Assembly (NCBI GenBank): GCA_017502465.1 | Contig: JAFVUY010000017.1 | Location: forward strand, 123,485-187,484 | Source of the DNA: Bacilli bacterium | Lineage (GTDB): Bacteria > Bacillota_I > Bacilli_A > RFN20 > CAG-826 | DNA: 64,000 bases | Reading direction: 5' to 3' | Shown: in pieces, positions 55,326 through 63,693 of the stretch | How positions within the stretch are numbered: position 1 is the first letter of the stretch | Layout of the letters: every line of letters starts with the position of its first letter | Made by a program: the position numbers and the translations under genes | The notes under the pieces: model-generated | The model's database searches: none | Told to the model about the DNA's origin: nothing | Seen by the model: only the letters and a program-made list of their open reading frames with translations

Positions 55326-55350
55326 GGTAACGCTTTGCGTTATCTTTTTA
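55324..55350. terminator. Terminator between peroxidase and minus-strand kinase genes
   Basis: AAGGTAACGC-TTT-GCGTTATCTT (one G-T pair), then TTTT; overlaps the stop codon region of the minus-strand gene. Confidence 0.8.
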
Positions 55351-56206
55351 ATTTGGCCGCTAAATCGGCGGCTTCTTTCGCGTTATTGATAAAGTGATCA
55401 GCGACACTTAAAAAGTCGATGTCGTGAGCCTCTCCTTCGCCTCTATAATGTTTGATTAAGGCGACATTGTACCATTGAAGAGAAATAAATACTCTCCAAA
55501 GATAAAATTTACGATAATCATCATATGTTGGGCAGTTATTTCTATATGCTTTTAAAAGTCTAATTCCATCAGATATAGAATCATTTCCAAAAGAAGCGAT
55601 GTCATAAAGAGGGGAATTGTTGCCCATAAATTCAAAATCAATCATCCAATAATTATCATCCAAATCTTTGATTATGTTACTTCTTTGGAAGTCGTTATGA
55701 CACATCACAAGTGGGTCACTTTCTAAATATGTTCTATTTTTGGTGACAATAGTTAATAATCCCGCGTGAAGTGGGGAAATAGTGTTTGTTAGTTTTTTAC
55801 GCGTAGAAATAAATTGTTCTAATCTTTCAAAAGGAAGATAATCGGAGTTCGCTAAAATCTTAGAGGTATGTAGTGTTCTAAGCAATTTTGCGATTTTATC
55901 CGCATCATAATCTTCTAGATGATTCAAAGAATCACCTTCAATAAAACGATTAACTTTAATACCTGTATGAACGTCAAAATAGATATTTTTAGATGTTAAA
56001 CCTAACTTGTAAACAATCTCATGGTTTTCCAGTTCTTGATAACGATCCACCATTTCATTCGCTTGCTTTGTTGCGACATATAAAACGTATTTTTTGTTAT
56101 TGTTTTCAACAACAAAAGATTCGTTCATCATCCCTCCACGAAGCTCATAAAGAAGTTTCGCGTTTTCTCCAAATTTATCTATTATGAATTCATTTAAATC
56201 AAACAT
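55340..56206 (-). CDS. Choline/ethanolamine kinase-like phosphotransferase
   Basis: 288 residues. GGMMNESFVVENNNKKYVLYV begins the kinase fold. MCHNDFQRSNIIKD is Brenner's motif with HND (N instead of G before D), and YWMIDFEFMGNNSPLYDIA is the choline-kinase line with DFEF. LicA-type proteins phosphorylate choline or ethanolamine for phospholipid or polymer decoration; that fits the phospholipid genes upstream. It overlaps plsC by one base. Confidence 0.82.
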   Translation of the reverse strand: MFDLNEFIIDKFGENAKLLYELRGGMMNESFVVENNNKKYVLYVATKQANEMVDRYQELENHEIVYKLGLTSKNIYFDVHTGIKVNRFIEGDSLNHLEDYDADKIAKLLRTLHTSKILANSDYLPFERLEQFISTRKKLTNTISPLHAGLLTIVTKNRTYLESDPLVMCHNDFQRSNIIKDLDDNYWMIDFEFMGNNSPLYDIASFGNDSISDGIRLLKAYRNNCPTYDDYRKFYLWRVFISLQWYNVALIKHYRGEGEAHDIDFLSVADHFINNAKEAADLAAKLKR

Positions 56207-57027
56207 TACGCTAAAGCTCTTTCTAAATTTTGTTTCATGATTGAGTGAACTTTGTCACTAATCGCCTTCGCGGTCTTACCTTCTAAATAAGAATAATCTA
56301 AGACCCCAAGGATATTTATTTTAACTCTACTTTTTCTAAATGGGGCGAGTTTTGCAACTGTTTCTGTTCCAGTTGTGGTGACAACCACGATTGGACATTT
56401 TGCTCTTAAAGCAATATTAAAGACACCTTCGTGGAATTCGCCTAATATTTCACCTGTTTGTCTTGTTCCTTCTGGATAAACACAAACACTGGAGTATCCA
56501 TTAGAAATAAGGTCAGACGCTCTTTTCATGATTTCTAAAGATTGAAGCGGGTCGCTTCTATCAATTGCTAAATAGCAGCAACCTCTCATGAATTTTGCAA
56601 ATAATGGAATTTTAAAATTACTTTCTTTAGAAATAAAGGCAATTTGTTTTTTACCTAAGGTTGGGATAAGAGTCATCGGATCAAATCTAGAACGATGGTT
56701 ACAAACTAATAAGAATGGTTTATTAGGAACTTTGTTCTTGCCAATAACTTTAATCGATATTCTCGCGTGCATCATAAGCCATTTAAGACCTTGATTAAGC
56801 CAGAATTTTGCCCATTTGCTTGGTTTTGTGTAGATTTTTTTATTGCTATAGACTCTACCAAAACACCAAATAACAATCCACCAAATAATAATGCTTGCTA
56901 AATATCCTGCTAAGAATAAAACAATTGGGATATAAAATTCATAAGGTTGATCAACCTTCCAAAAGGTTAAAGAACCAGTTACCGCTAATGCGGTGGATAA
57001 TAATAAAGAAACAATAAAAATAAACAT
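56206..57027 (-). CDS. plsC: 1-acyl-sn-glycerol-3-phosphate acyltransferase
   Basis: 273 residues. Two N-terminal transmembrane helices, then NHRSRFD (NHxxxxD), the Arg-rich second block, and YPEGTRQTGE with the PEGTR motif. Acylates lysophosphatidic acid to phosphatidic acid at the membrane. Follows dagK by two bases in an operon for phospholipid turnover. Confidence 0.9.
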   Translation of the reverse strand: MFIFIVSLLLSTALAVTGSLTFWKVDQPYEFYIPIVLFLAGYLASIIIWWIVIWCFGRVYSNKKIYTKPSKWAKFWLNQGLKWLMMHARISIKVIGKNKVPNKPFLLVCNHRSRFDPMTLIPTLGKKQIAFISKESNFKIPLFAKFMRGCCYLAIDRSDPLQSLEIMKRASDLISNGYSSVCVYPEGTRQTGEILGEFHEGVFNIALRAKCPIVVVTTTGTETVAKLAPFRKSRVKINILGVLDYSYLEGKTAKAISDKVHSIMKQNLERALA

Positions 57028-57029
57028 AA

Positions 57030-57935
57030 CTATTCTGGGATAACGAATCTAATCGCACCTGGGAGGGATTTAATTTCAAAGGTCTTACCTTTAAGCATTT
57101 CTCCATCTACACAGATATCCATTTCCTTTTCACTTTCGATTAATACATGTTTAACTTGTCTATAGACAATCTTCTTTTGATAATTCTTTTTCTCGAAGTG
57201 TTTACCTTCAGTGAAGGCATTTAAAATACCTAAGAAACCAAAGATAGTCATTGTATGGAATAAACAAATATCAATTAATCCATCTGTATTAACACTTCTA
57301 GGCGCGCATCTATATTTGCCACCTATATATTGTCCGTGAGCAGCAGAGCAAAGAAGCATTTTCTTTTTAGTGATAACTTCCCCATCAACTGTCACTTTGA
57401 TTTTATTAAAACGACCCTTAAAGATTGCAGGAAGAAGAGCTTTTGAATAAGGATCTTTTTTACCTTTTTCTTTGTATAAATTGCCATAAGCTCCGACAAT
57501 TGCGTCAAATCCAATATTAATAACATTAATTGAATACATTGGTGATTCTAAAGAAGGTCCTGTAATAACACTTAAGTCAACAGGATGAGATTTACCATTA
57601 ATTAATCTAATTAAATCAGAGAAATTCTTTTCTCCCCCATAGATTTTAACAAAGTCGTTACCTGTTCCAATCGCGTAGCAAGCTAATTCAACATTATCAA
57701 AACCATAAACTCCATTAACACATTCGTTAAGTGTTCCATCTCCTCCGCATGCATAGACTCTAACTGGGCCTTTGTATTTGGATAGATATTCTCTTAAGAA
57801 TGTCGTGGCTTCGCCTGGTTTGGCGGTGATATGAACTTCATAATCTAATTCATTAAATGAATATTCAATATTAGGTAAATAATCTTTTGCCTTGCCTTCA
57901 CCAGCCGCGCTATTAAAGATAATAAGATGTTTCAT
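57030..57935 (-). CDS. dagK: Diacylglycerol kinase (DagK type)
   Basis: 301 residues. IIFNSAAGEGKAKDYL, ACGGDGTLNECVNG with the catalytic GGDGT, AIGTGNDFVK and the metal-site region near the C-terminus (VDGEMLKG) define the soluble lipid-kinase family. Converts diacylglycerol from lipoteichoic-type polymer synthesis back to phosphatidic acid. First gene of the three-gene minus-strand operon, with GAGG before the start and a palindromic promoter region at 57955-57970. Confidence 0.9.
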   Translation of the reverse strand: MKHLIIFNSAAGEGKAKDYLPNIEYSFNELDYEVHITAKPGEATTFLREYLSKYKGPVRVYACGGDGTLNECVNGVYGFDNVELACYAIGTGNDFVKIYGGEKNFSDLIRLINGKSHPVDLSVITGPSLESPMYSINVINIGFDAIVGAYGNLYKEKGKKDPYSKALLPAIFKGRFNKIKVTVDGEVITKKKMLLCSAAHGQYIGGKYRCAPRSVNTDGLIDICLFHTMTIFGFLGILNAFTEGKHFEKKNYQKKIVYRQVKHVLIESEKEMDICVDGEMLKGKTFEIKSLPGAIRFVIPE

Positions 57936-57954
57936 AAATACGCATCCTCGCTTT

Positions 57955-57970
57955 GTTTATAATTATAAAC
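57955..57970. promoter_or_regulatory. Palindrome in the divergent promoter of dagK and the amidohydrolase gene
   Basis: GTTTATAATTATAAAC is a perfect 16-bp palindrome that contains TATAAT on each strand, so it can act as a -10 for dagK and as a site for a dimeric regulator. Confidence 0.5.
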
Positions 57971-58043
57971 GCGCGGAAGGTTTTCTAAAACAAATTATTT
58001 TTATGCCTTTAAAAAGAATGATGTAAAAATGTAATATATATAC

Positions 58044-59306
58044 ATGGGTAAAATATTATTTAAAAACGCACGTATTTTAAAAATGAATGGAGAGGATATT
58101 TTTATATCCAATCTTGTCACTAACGATAATCTTATCGAATATATCGGGGATGATTATGAACCATATGGTCCTTTCGATAGAATTATCGAATGTAACGAAA
58201 ACTTATTAATGCCTGGTTTTAAAAACGCTCATACACATCATCCAATGTCTATATTAAAAAGCTACGCGGATGATTTACCTCTCCACGAATGGCTTTTTGA
58301 TAAAGTATTTCCAATTGAGGCTAAATTAAGTGAAGAAGATGTTTATGAATTCACAAAACTTTCTATTTTAGAATGTTTTGCAAGCGGTGTTACCGCCTGC
58401 TTTGAATATTATTTCCATTACTACGCGATGCTTAAAGCAAGCGAAGAAATGGGAATGAGAACATATATGTTATTAACCCCTTCTTTACCAGAAGAAGAAT
58501 TAGCGGCGATTCACGAACAATATAGTGACCCTGAAGGTCTTATTACAACCTGCTTTGGTCTTCATAGTGTTTACACCCCTACACCTGAATTCTATGAAAT
58601 GATTATTAGACTTGTTAATAAATACCACACCCCTTTTTATATTCATGCTTCAGAGACTCCTAACGAAGTTAAAGAATGTATGGAATTAAGAAATATGACC
58701 CCTGTTCAATTTGTTGAATCAATGGATTTATTTAAATACGGGGGAGGCATTTACCACGGAGTTGTTTTAAATGATAACGACTATGAAATTATTAAAAAAC
58801 ATAATTTAACAGTGGTTACATGTCCTGGTAGTAACACAAAACTTGCAAGCGGTATCGCGGACACAGAAAAAATGGTTAAAAACAATGTTAATGTTGCGAT
58901 TGGAACAGATGGACCAGCGTCTAATAATGGTCTAGATATGTTTAAAGAAATGTGGCTTGTTACAGGTTTACAAAAATTACTTCATAACGATCCAAGTGCG
59001 ATGGACGCAAAATGTGTCCTAGAAATGGCAACCATTAATGGAGCGAGAGCGATGAATTTAACTAATTCAGACATCTTAGAAGTTAACAAATTCGCGGATA
59101 TTATCTTAATTGATTTAAATAAGCCAAATATGAGACCAATCCATAATATAGTTAAAAACCTTGTCTATTCTGGAAGTAAAGACGTCGTTAAACTAACTAT
59201 GGTGGATAGAAAAATCGTCTATGAAGATGGAAAATTTTATGTTAATCAAGACGTAGACGAGATATATAAAAAATGTCAGTATCTCGCGGATAAACTGACA
59301 AAATAA
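58044..59306 (+). CDS. Amidohydrolase, MtaD/ATZ-TRZ-like deaminase
   Basis: 420 residues. PGFKNAHTHHPM gives the metal-binding HxH, then IHASET, VTCPGSNTKLASGI and VAIGTDGPASNNGLDMF with the catalytic Asp. Closest in style to 5-methylthioadenosine/S-adenosylhomocysteine deaminases and guanine-deaminase-like enzymes that remove an amino group from a purine or related ring. TAATAT (58032-58037) ends 6 bases before the ATG and no Shine-Dalgarno site is seen: predicted leaderless. Convergent with the regulator that follows without a clear terminator. Confidence 0.82.
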   Translation: MGKILFKNARILKMNGEDIFISNLVTNDNLIEYIGDDYEPYGPFDRIIECNENLLMPGFKNAHTHHPMSILKSYADDLPLHEWLFDKVFPIEAKLSEEDVYEFTKLSILECFASGVTACFEYYFHYYAMLKASEEMGMRTYMLLTPSLPEEELAAIHEQYSDPEGLITTCFGLHSVYTPTPEFYEMIIRLVNKYHTPFYIHASETPNEVKECMELRNMTPVQFVESMDLFKYGGGIYHGVVLNDNDYEIIKKHNLTVVTCPGSNTKLASGIADTEKMVKNNVNVAIGTDGPASNNGLDMFKEMWLVTGLQKLLHNDPSAMDAKCVLEMATINGARAMNLTNSDILEVNKFADIILIDLNKPNMRPIHNIVKNLVYSGSKDVVKLTMVDRKIVYEDGKFYVNQDVDEIYKKCQYLADKLTK

Positions 59307-59672
59307 TTATTTATTATTAAATTCTTTAATCTTTTCTAAGGTTATTTCAGATATCACATGTTCTATTAAACAGCAGTCGTGTTCTGCTGTTTTTTCATCA
59401 ACACCTAACTTAAGTAAGAAATTTCTAATTTCGATATGTTTTTCATAAACCTTAATAGCGATTTCTCTACCGCTTTCGGTGAGTTTAATATCGCTATATT
59501 TTTCTTTTGTGACATAACCTAATTCAATAAGTTCATCCATGGCTTTGTGGACCGCTGGTTTGGAGACATTTAATATTCTTGCTATTTCAACGGATTGAAC
59601 TTTAATGTTTTTAGTGTCTAAAACAAAAATAGTTTCTAAATAATCTTCATATGATTTAGTGATTTTCTTCAT
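59307..59672 (-). CDS. DtxR/MntR-family metal-dependent repressor
   Basis: 121 residues: winged helix (SYEDYLETIFVL; SVEIARILNVSKPAVHKAMD) plus dimerisation domain, without the SH3-like third domain. Metal ligands look mixed. Asp10 and Glu13 match MntR Asp8/Glu11, whereas HDCCLIEH has Cys, Glu and His at the positions of DtxR Cys102, Glu105 and His106. Divergent from feoAB and next to two matching operator sites, so it most likely represses ferrous iron uptake. TATTAT ends 6 bases before its ATG. Confidence 0.88.
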   Translation of the reverse strand: MKKITKSYEDYLETIFVLDTKNIKVQSVEIARILNVSKPAVHKAMDELIELGYVTKEKYSDIKLTESGREIAIKVYEKHIEIRNFLLKLGVDEKTAEHDCCLIEHVISEITLEKIKEFNNK

Positions 59673-59709
59673 ATCTCCATAATACTCTTTTATGGAATAA
59701 AAACAAGGT

Positions 59710-59731
59710 AAAGTTAACCAAAGTTAATTTT
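59710..59731 (-). promoter_or_regulatory. DtxR-type operator, copy 1
   Basis: A 22-bp site containing GTTAACCAAAGTTAA, close to the regulator's own promoter. It matches the reverse complement of copy 2 at 59773-59794 in 18 of 22 positions, so the two are inverted relative to each other. Confidence 0.65.
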
Positions 59732-59735
59732 TTAA

Positions 59736-59771
59736 TTGACAAGAAAAAACAAGAGTTATAAACTCTATAAT
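59736..59771 (+). promoter_or_regulatory. feoAB promoter region
   Basis: A consensus -35 TTGACA (59736-59741) is followed by TATAAA (59757-59762, 15-base spacer) and TATAAT (59766-59771, 24-base spacer). The non-ideal spacings leave the true -10 uncertain. The region lies between the two operator copies. Confidence 0.5.
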
Positions 59772-59772
59772 G

Positions 59773-59794
59773 AAAGTTAACGTTGGTTAACATT
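59773..59794 (+). promoter_or_regulatory. DtxR-type operator, copy 2
   Basis: AAAGTTAAC-GTTG-GTTAACATT, an inverted repeat of GTTAAC just downstream of the feo promoter and upstream of feoA; placed to block transcription when metal-loaded repressor binds. Confidence 0.65.
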
Positions 59795-59805
59795 TGGATG
59801 ATCAC

Positions 59806-60078
59806 ATGGAAAAGCAAAAGAAACTAAAATTGAAAGTTGGTCAAGAAGGCCATCTCAGTGACCTAAGAAGAGGTCAAAAAGCCATCGTATTAAATTTCCA
59901 TAATGATAATAAAGCTCTTAGAAGACGTTTATTAGATATGGGTATTACTCGCGGTGTTTTAATTGAAGTTAAAAAAATCGCTCCTTTAGGTGATCCTGTC
60001 GATATTGCTTTACGTGGTTATGAACTTTGCATTCGTAAAAGTGATATGCAATCAATTGATGTGAAGGTGGTGGAATAA
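59806..60078 (+). CDS. feoA: Ferrous iron transport protein A
   Basis: 90 residues from ATG 59806; a TTG at 59794 would add four residues but overlaps the operator. LSDLRRGQKAIVLNF, RRLLDMGITRGVLIEV and DPVDIALRGYELCIRKSDM are the SH3-like FeoA lines. Regulatory or structural partner of FeoB. The ORF ends two bases before feoB. Confidence 0.93.
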   Translation: MEKQKKLKLKVGQEGHLSDLRRGQKAIVLNFHNDNKALRRRLLDMGITRGVLIEVKKIAPLGDPVDIALRGYELCIRKSDMQSIDVKVVE

Positions 60079-60080
60079 TT

Positions 60081-62123
60081 ATGAAAATCGCTTTAGTAGG
60101 TAATCAAAATTCCGGCAAAACTACACTTTTTAATGCATTAACTGGTAACAATCAAAAAGTTGGTAACTGGCCAGGTGTCACAATTGAAAGAAAAGAAGGA
60201 CATGTTAAAGACACTGATATTGTTATCGTGGACCTTCCAGGTGTCTATTCCCTTTCTCCATATACATCAGAAGAAGAAGTATCAAGAAGTTTTGTTCTTA
60301 ATTCTAATCCTGATTTGATTATTAATATTGTTGACGCAACTTCTATTGAAAGAAGTTTGTATTTAACTACTCAACTATTAGAAACAGATCATGATGTTAT
60401 TATTGCCTTAAATATGACTGACATCTTAGAAAAAGAAGGTGTTTCTATTGATGTTGATAAATTATCTAAATTAATTGGGGTGACAATTTTACCTATATCC
60501 GCGAAAAGGGGAACGGGTGTTAATGAATTAATTAAGGTTATTCAAGATAAACAATATTTAAAAAATCCTCATAATAAAATCTATTCTAAAGAAGTTGAAT
60601 CGTTAATTAATAAAGTGTCTAAAGATTTAGATACAAATCATAAACGTTTTAATGCGGTTAAGATTATTGAAAGAGATCCAGGGTTCCCTGAAATTAAAAA
60701 AGAATTATTATCTTCTTTAGAAGAATTAGAAATTAATAAGGACATGGATACAGAGCAATTAATCGCTCATGAAAGATATGTCTATATTGAAAAGGTTAAA
60801 GAAGAAAGTGTAGTTATTCTTCCTAAAAAAGAATCTATCACTGACAAATTAGATAAGATATTTTTAAACAAATGGGCAGCGATTCCTATTTTTATAGGAA
60901 TTATGGCCCTTGTATATATTCTCTCTGTTGGCCTTGTTGGAGGTTTAACAGTAGGATTAGTCGACTCCTTATTTAATGGAGCGGAAGAATTAGAATTTAA
61001 TTTCTTTGGTATTGTTTGGACTGCACCTTTTAATATTATGGGTTTAGGTCCTTGGTTTGGATCGCTTTTAGAAAGTTGGGGAGCTTCTCCTTGGGCTATA
61101 TCACTTGTTTGTGATGGCATTATCTCTGGCGTAGGCGCTGTTCTTAACTTTGTCCCTCAAATTATTATTTTATTTATCTGTTTATCAATTCTTGAAACAA
61201 TAGGATATATGTCTCGAATTGCTTTCTTCTTAGATAGAATTTTCCATAAATTTGGATTAAGTGGAAAATCACTTATCCCATTTATTGTTGGCAGTGGCTG
61301 TTCTGTCCCTGGCATTATGGCGTCTAGAACTATCGAAGATGATGATGAAAGAAAAATGACAGTAACCCTAACTCCATTTATTCCTTGCTCTGCAAAGCTT
61401 CCAATTCTTTCAGTTTTTGCCAGTTTCTTCTTCCCTAGATTTGGATGGTTAGTTACTCTTTCTTTCTATGTTGGAGCGATTATTATCATCTTATTATCTG
61501 GATTAATTCTTAAAAAATTAATTTTTAAAGGTCATGCTTCTACCTTTATTAGTGAACTTCCATTATATAAGGCTCCTAATGTTAGTTATGTCGTTAGAGA
61601 TGTATGGGATAAAACATTCTCTTTTATAAAAAGAGCAGGAACAATTATTTTACTTTGCTCTGTTGTTGTTTGGTTCTTAGCAAGTTTTGATTATAAACTC
61701 ACATATATTCCTTCTAGTTCTGATTTAGTAATCGCAGATTCTCTTCTTGCTAACTTAGGCAAATTATTTGCCTGGGCGTTCGCTCCAATGTTAGGAGGAA
61801 ATATGTCTTGGGCTGCAGCGGTTAGCGCGATTCAAGGATTAGTAGCAAAAGAACAAGTTATCTCCTCGATGGCGACAATCGCTTCAGTAGCAGAAGAAGG
61901 TGGAGAAATATTTAGTTCTAGCTTATTCTCTTTCTTTAATGGTTGGAGCGCGGTTGCTTTTATTGCCTTTAATTTATTCTCCGCACCTTGCTTTGGAGCG
62001 ATAGGTGCGATGAAAAGAGAATACGGATCAAATAAACGCATGTTATACGCGGTTCTTTTCCAAACAGGACTTGCTTGGGTTATCGCCTCTTTAATTGGTT
62101 CGATTGGCTGGATGGTGGGCTAA
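60081..62123 (+). CDS. feoB: Ferrous iron transport protein B
   Basis: 680 residues. Cytoplasmic GTPase domain with G1 GNQNSGKTT, NWPGVTIE (G2), DLPGVYSL (G3) and NMTD (G4). The membrane part carries FIVGSGCSVPGIMASRTI, TPFIPCSAKLP and FSAPCFGAIGAMKREYGS with the conserved Cys residues. Transports Fe(II) across the membrane. Forms an operon with feoA and a small Cys-containing membrane protein. Under the DtxR-type repressor. Confidence 0.95.
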   Translation: MKIALVGNQNSGKTTLFNALTGNNQKVGNWPGVTIERKEGHVKDTDIVIVDLPGVYSLSPYTSEEEVSRSFVLNSNPDLIINIVDATSIERSLYLTTQLLETDHDVIIALNMTDILEKEGVSIDVDKLSKLIGVTILPISAKRGTGVNELIKVIQDKQYLKNPHNKIYSKEVESLINKVSKDLDTNHKRFNAVKIIERDPGFPEIKKELLSSLEELEINKDMDTEQLIAHERYVYIEKVKEESVVILPKKESITDKLDKIFLNKWAAIPIFIGIMALVYILSVGLVGGLTVGLVDSLFNGAEELEFNFFGIVWTAPFNIMGLGPWFGSLLESWGASPWAISLVCDGIISGVGAVLNFVPQIIILFICLSILETIGYMSRIAFFLDRIFHKFGLSGKSLIPFIVGSGCSVPGIMASRTIEDDDERKMTVTLTPFIPCSAKLPILSVFASFFFPRFGWLVTLSFYVGAIIIILLSGLILKKLIFKGHASTFISELPLYKAPNVSYVVRDVWDKTFSFIKRAGTIILLCSVVVWFLASFDYKLTYIPSSSDLVIADSLLANLGKLFAWAFAPMLGGNMSWAAAVSAIQGLVAKEQVISSMATIASVAEEGGEIFSSSLFSFFNGWSAVAFIAFNLFSAPCFGAIGAMKREYGSNKRMLYAVLFQTGLAWVIASLIGSIGWMVG

Positions 62124-62124
62124 T

Positions 62125-62328
62125 ATGACTATTACAGATGTAATAATTCTTGTCGTGGTCTTTATAATAATCGCACTTATAATATTCTTTAATTTCTATA
62201 TCCCAAAGAAAAAAGGGGTTTCACCTGAATGTGCGTCCTGTCCCGCTATAAAACACGCGAAAAGATATCTTAAAAAATATAAAAAAGCACAAAAGAAAAA
62301 TAAGAAAACTGAAACACCTCTTAACTAA
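62125..62328 (+). CDS. FeoB-associated small Cys membrane protein
   Basis: 67 residues from ATG 62125, one base after feoB. One N-terminal membrane helix (TDVIILVVVFIIIALIIFF), then the motif ECASCPAIKH (CxxC) and a Lys-rich tail. This fits the short FeoB-associated Cys-rich proteins that often replace FeoC. May bind iron or help GTP-driven transport; not demonstrated. The terminator stem includes its stop codon. Confidence 0.82.
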   Translation: MTITDVIILVVVFIIIALIIFFNFYIPKKKGVSPECASCPAIKHAKRYLKKYKKAQKKNKKTETPLN

Positions 62329-62347
62329 CGTTAGGAGGTTTTCATTT
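62317..62347 (+). terminator. Terminator of the feo operon
   Basis: CCTCTTAAC-TAAC-GTTAGGAGG (one G-T pair), then TTTTCATTT; it overlaps the last codons of the gene. Confidence 0.8.
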
Positions 62348-62459
62348 ACTAAAACTATCAACTTTTTAATTAAAATTAATTAATGTAGTTTTGCTTTATA
62401 AAAAAATCAACTTAGATTTTCTCGTTTCAATAAATATAAGAAAATGCGATAATACTTAT

Positions 62460-63635
62460 ATGGCAAAGAAAGTTATTTTTATAGGAGGCGGTGCCTCCAA
62501 TTTAATCGCCTCAATTCTACTTAAAAAGAAATATCCTTTTTTAGATGTTTTACTAATTGAAAAAAATAGTCAATTAGGTAGAAAATTAAAAGCCACTGGA
62601 AGCGGAAGATGTAACATCGCTCCTATAAGCGATGATATATCCTTGTTTTATAATCAACAATTTGTCAAAGACACGATTGGTGAGATTCCAGTTAAAAATC
62701 AATTAGAGGTTTTAAAAACCCTTGGGATTGTCACAAAAGAAATTAAAGGTGTTGGATATTATCCAATAAGCGAATCAGCTTCGAACGTTGTTAATTTGCT
62801 TCAAAATCAATTAGATACATTAGGTATCAGATACCTATTGAACACAAAAGTAATTGATTATTCAATTAAAGATAAATATATCAAACTTGATAATAATGAC
62901 ATATTGTCATTTGATTATTTAATCTTTGGAATAGGGGGTTCATCCTATTCAAGCTTAGGAGGAGAGGATACATTATCAAATGTATTCAAGTCTCATGGTT
63001 ATAAATTTAATCCACAGACACCTGTATTAACTCCTATCAAGGTTAAAGAGAATGTTCATAGATTATTTGGGATTCGCTTAGAATGCCAAGTAACCTTAAG
63101 AGAAAATAACAAATTTGTCTATCAAGAAAAAGGAGAAGCCCAATTTAGAAAAGATGGATTATCTGGAATAGTGATATTGAATATCTCTAGATTTATTGAT
63201 GAAAACAAAAAATATGTTTTAGAAATAAATCCATTTATTGGTAAGACACATAATTTGTCTAAAGAACAACTCAAAGAATTATATCGCTATAACAAGAATT
63301 TCTTATTAAGTATTCTTCCAACCTCATTAGTGGAATATGGTTTATCTAGGTTAGATATTAATAAGGATGATATTAAAGAAAATCAATTAGATATAATCTA
63401 TGATTATTTCTCTAAGATTACCTTTAATGTATCTAAATTATTCCCTTTAGAATATGCAACTGTTTCTAGAGGAGGAATAGATGTTAATCAAATTAAGGAT
63501 ACATTCGAATCTAAGATCGAAGATAATGTCTACTTCTTAGGAGAGATCATTGATGTTGATGGACCTTGTGGAGGTTATTCTCTTCGCTTTGCGATTTCTT
63601 CTTCGATTATTTTTGCCGACAAGTTCACGCTTTGA
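62460..63635 (+). CDS. BaiN/HI0933-family FAD-dependent oxidoreductase
   Basis: 391 residues from ATG 62460; GATAAT (62448-62453) ends 6 bases upstream and predicts a leaderless mRNA, so the TTG at 62391 is rejected. FIGGGASNLIASILL is the FAD-binding GxGxxN variant (GGGASN), then LGRKLKATGSGRCN, and the C-terminal GGIDVNQI and CGGYSLRFAIS close the FAD site. Flavoprotein reductase of unknown substrate; homologues include BaiN. Ends at TGA 63633-63635. Confidence 0.9.
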   Translation: MAKKVIFIGGGASNLIASILLKKKYPFLDVLLIEKNSQLGRKLKATGSGRCNIAPISDDISLFYNQQFVKDTIGEIPVKNQLEVLKTLGIVTKEIKGVGYYPISESASNVVNLLQNQLDTLGIRYLLNTKVIDYSIKDKYIKLDNNDILSFDYLIFGIGGSSYSSLGGEDTLSNVFKSHGYKFNPQTPVLTPIKVKENVHRLFGIRLECQVTLRENNKFVYQEKGEAQFRKDGLSGIVILNISRFIDENKKYVLEINPFIGKTHNLSKEQLKELYRYNKNFLLSILPTSLVEYGLSRLDINKDDIKENQLDIIYDYFSKITFNVSKLFPLEYATVSRGGIDVNQIKDTFESKIEDNVYFLGEIIDVDGPCGGYSLRFAISSSIIFADKFTL

Positions 63636-63693
63636 AAACTAGTCCTTTTTTGAATTTGCTATTTTTTTACTTTGTTTTTCCTAACAGCATGTT

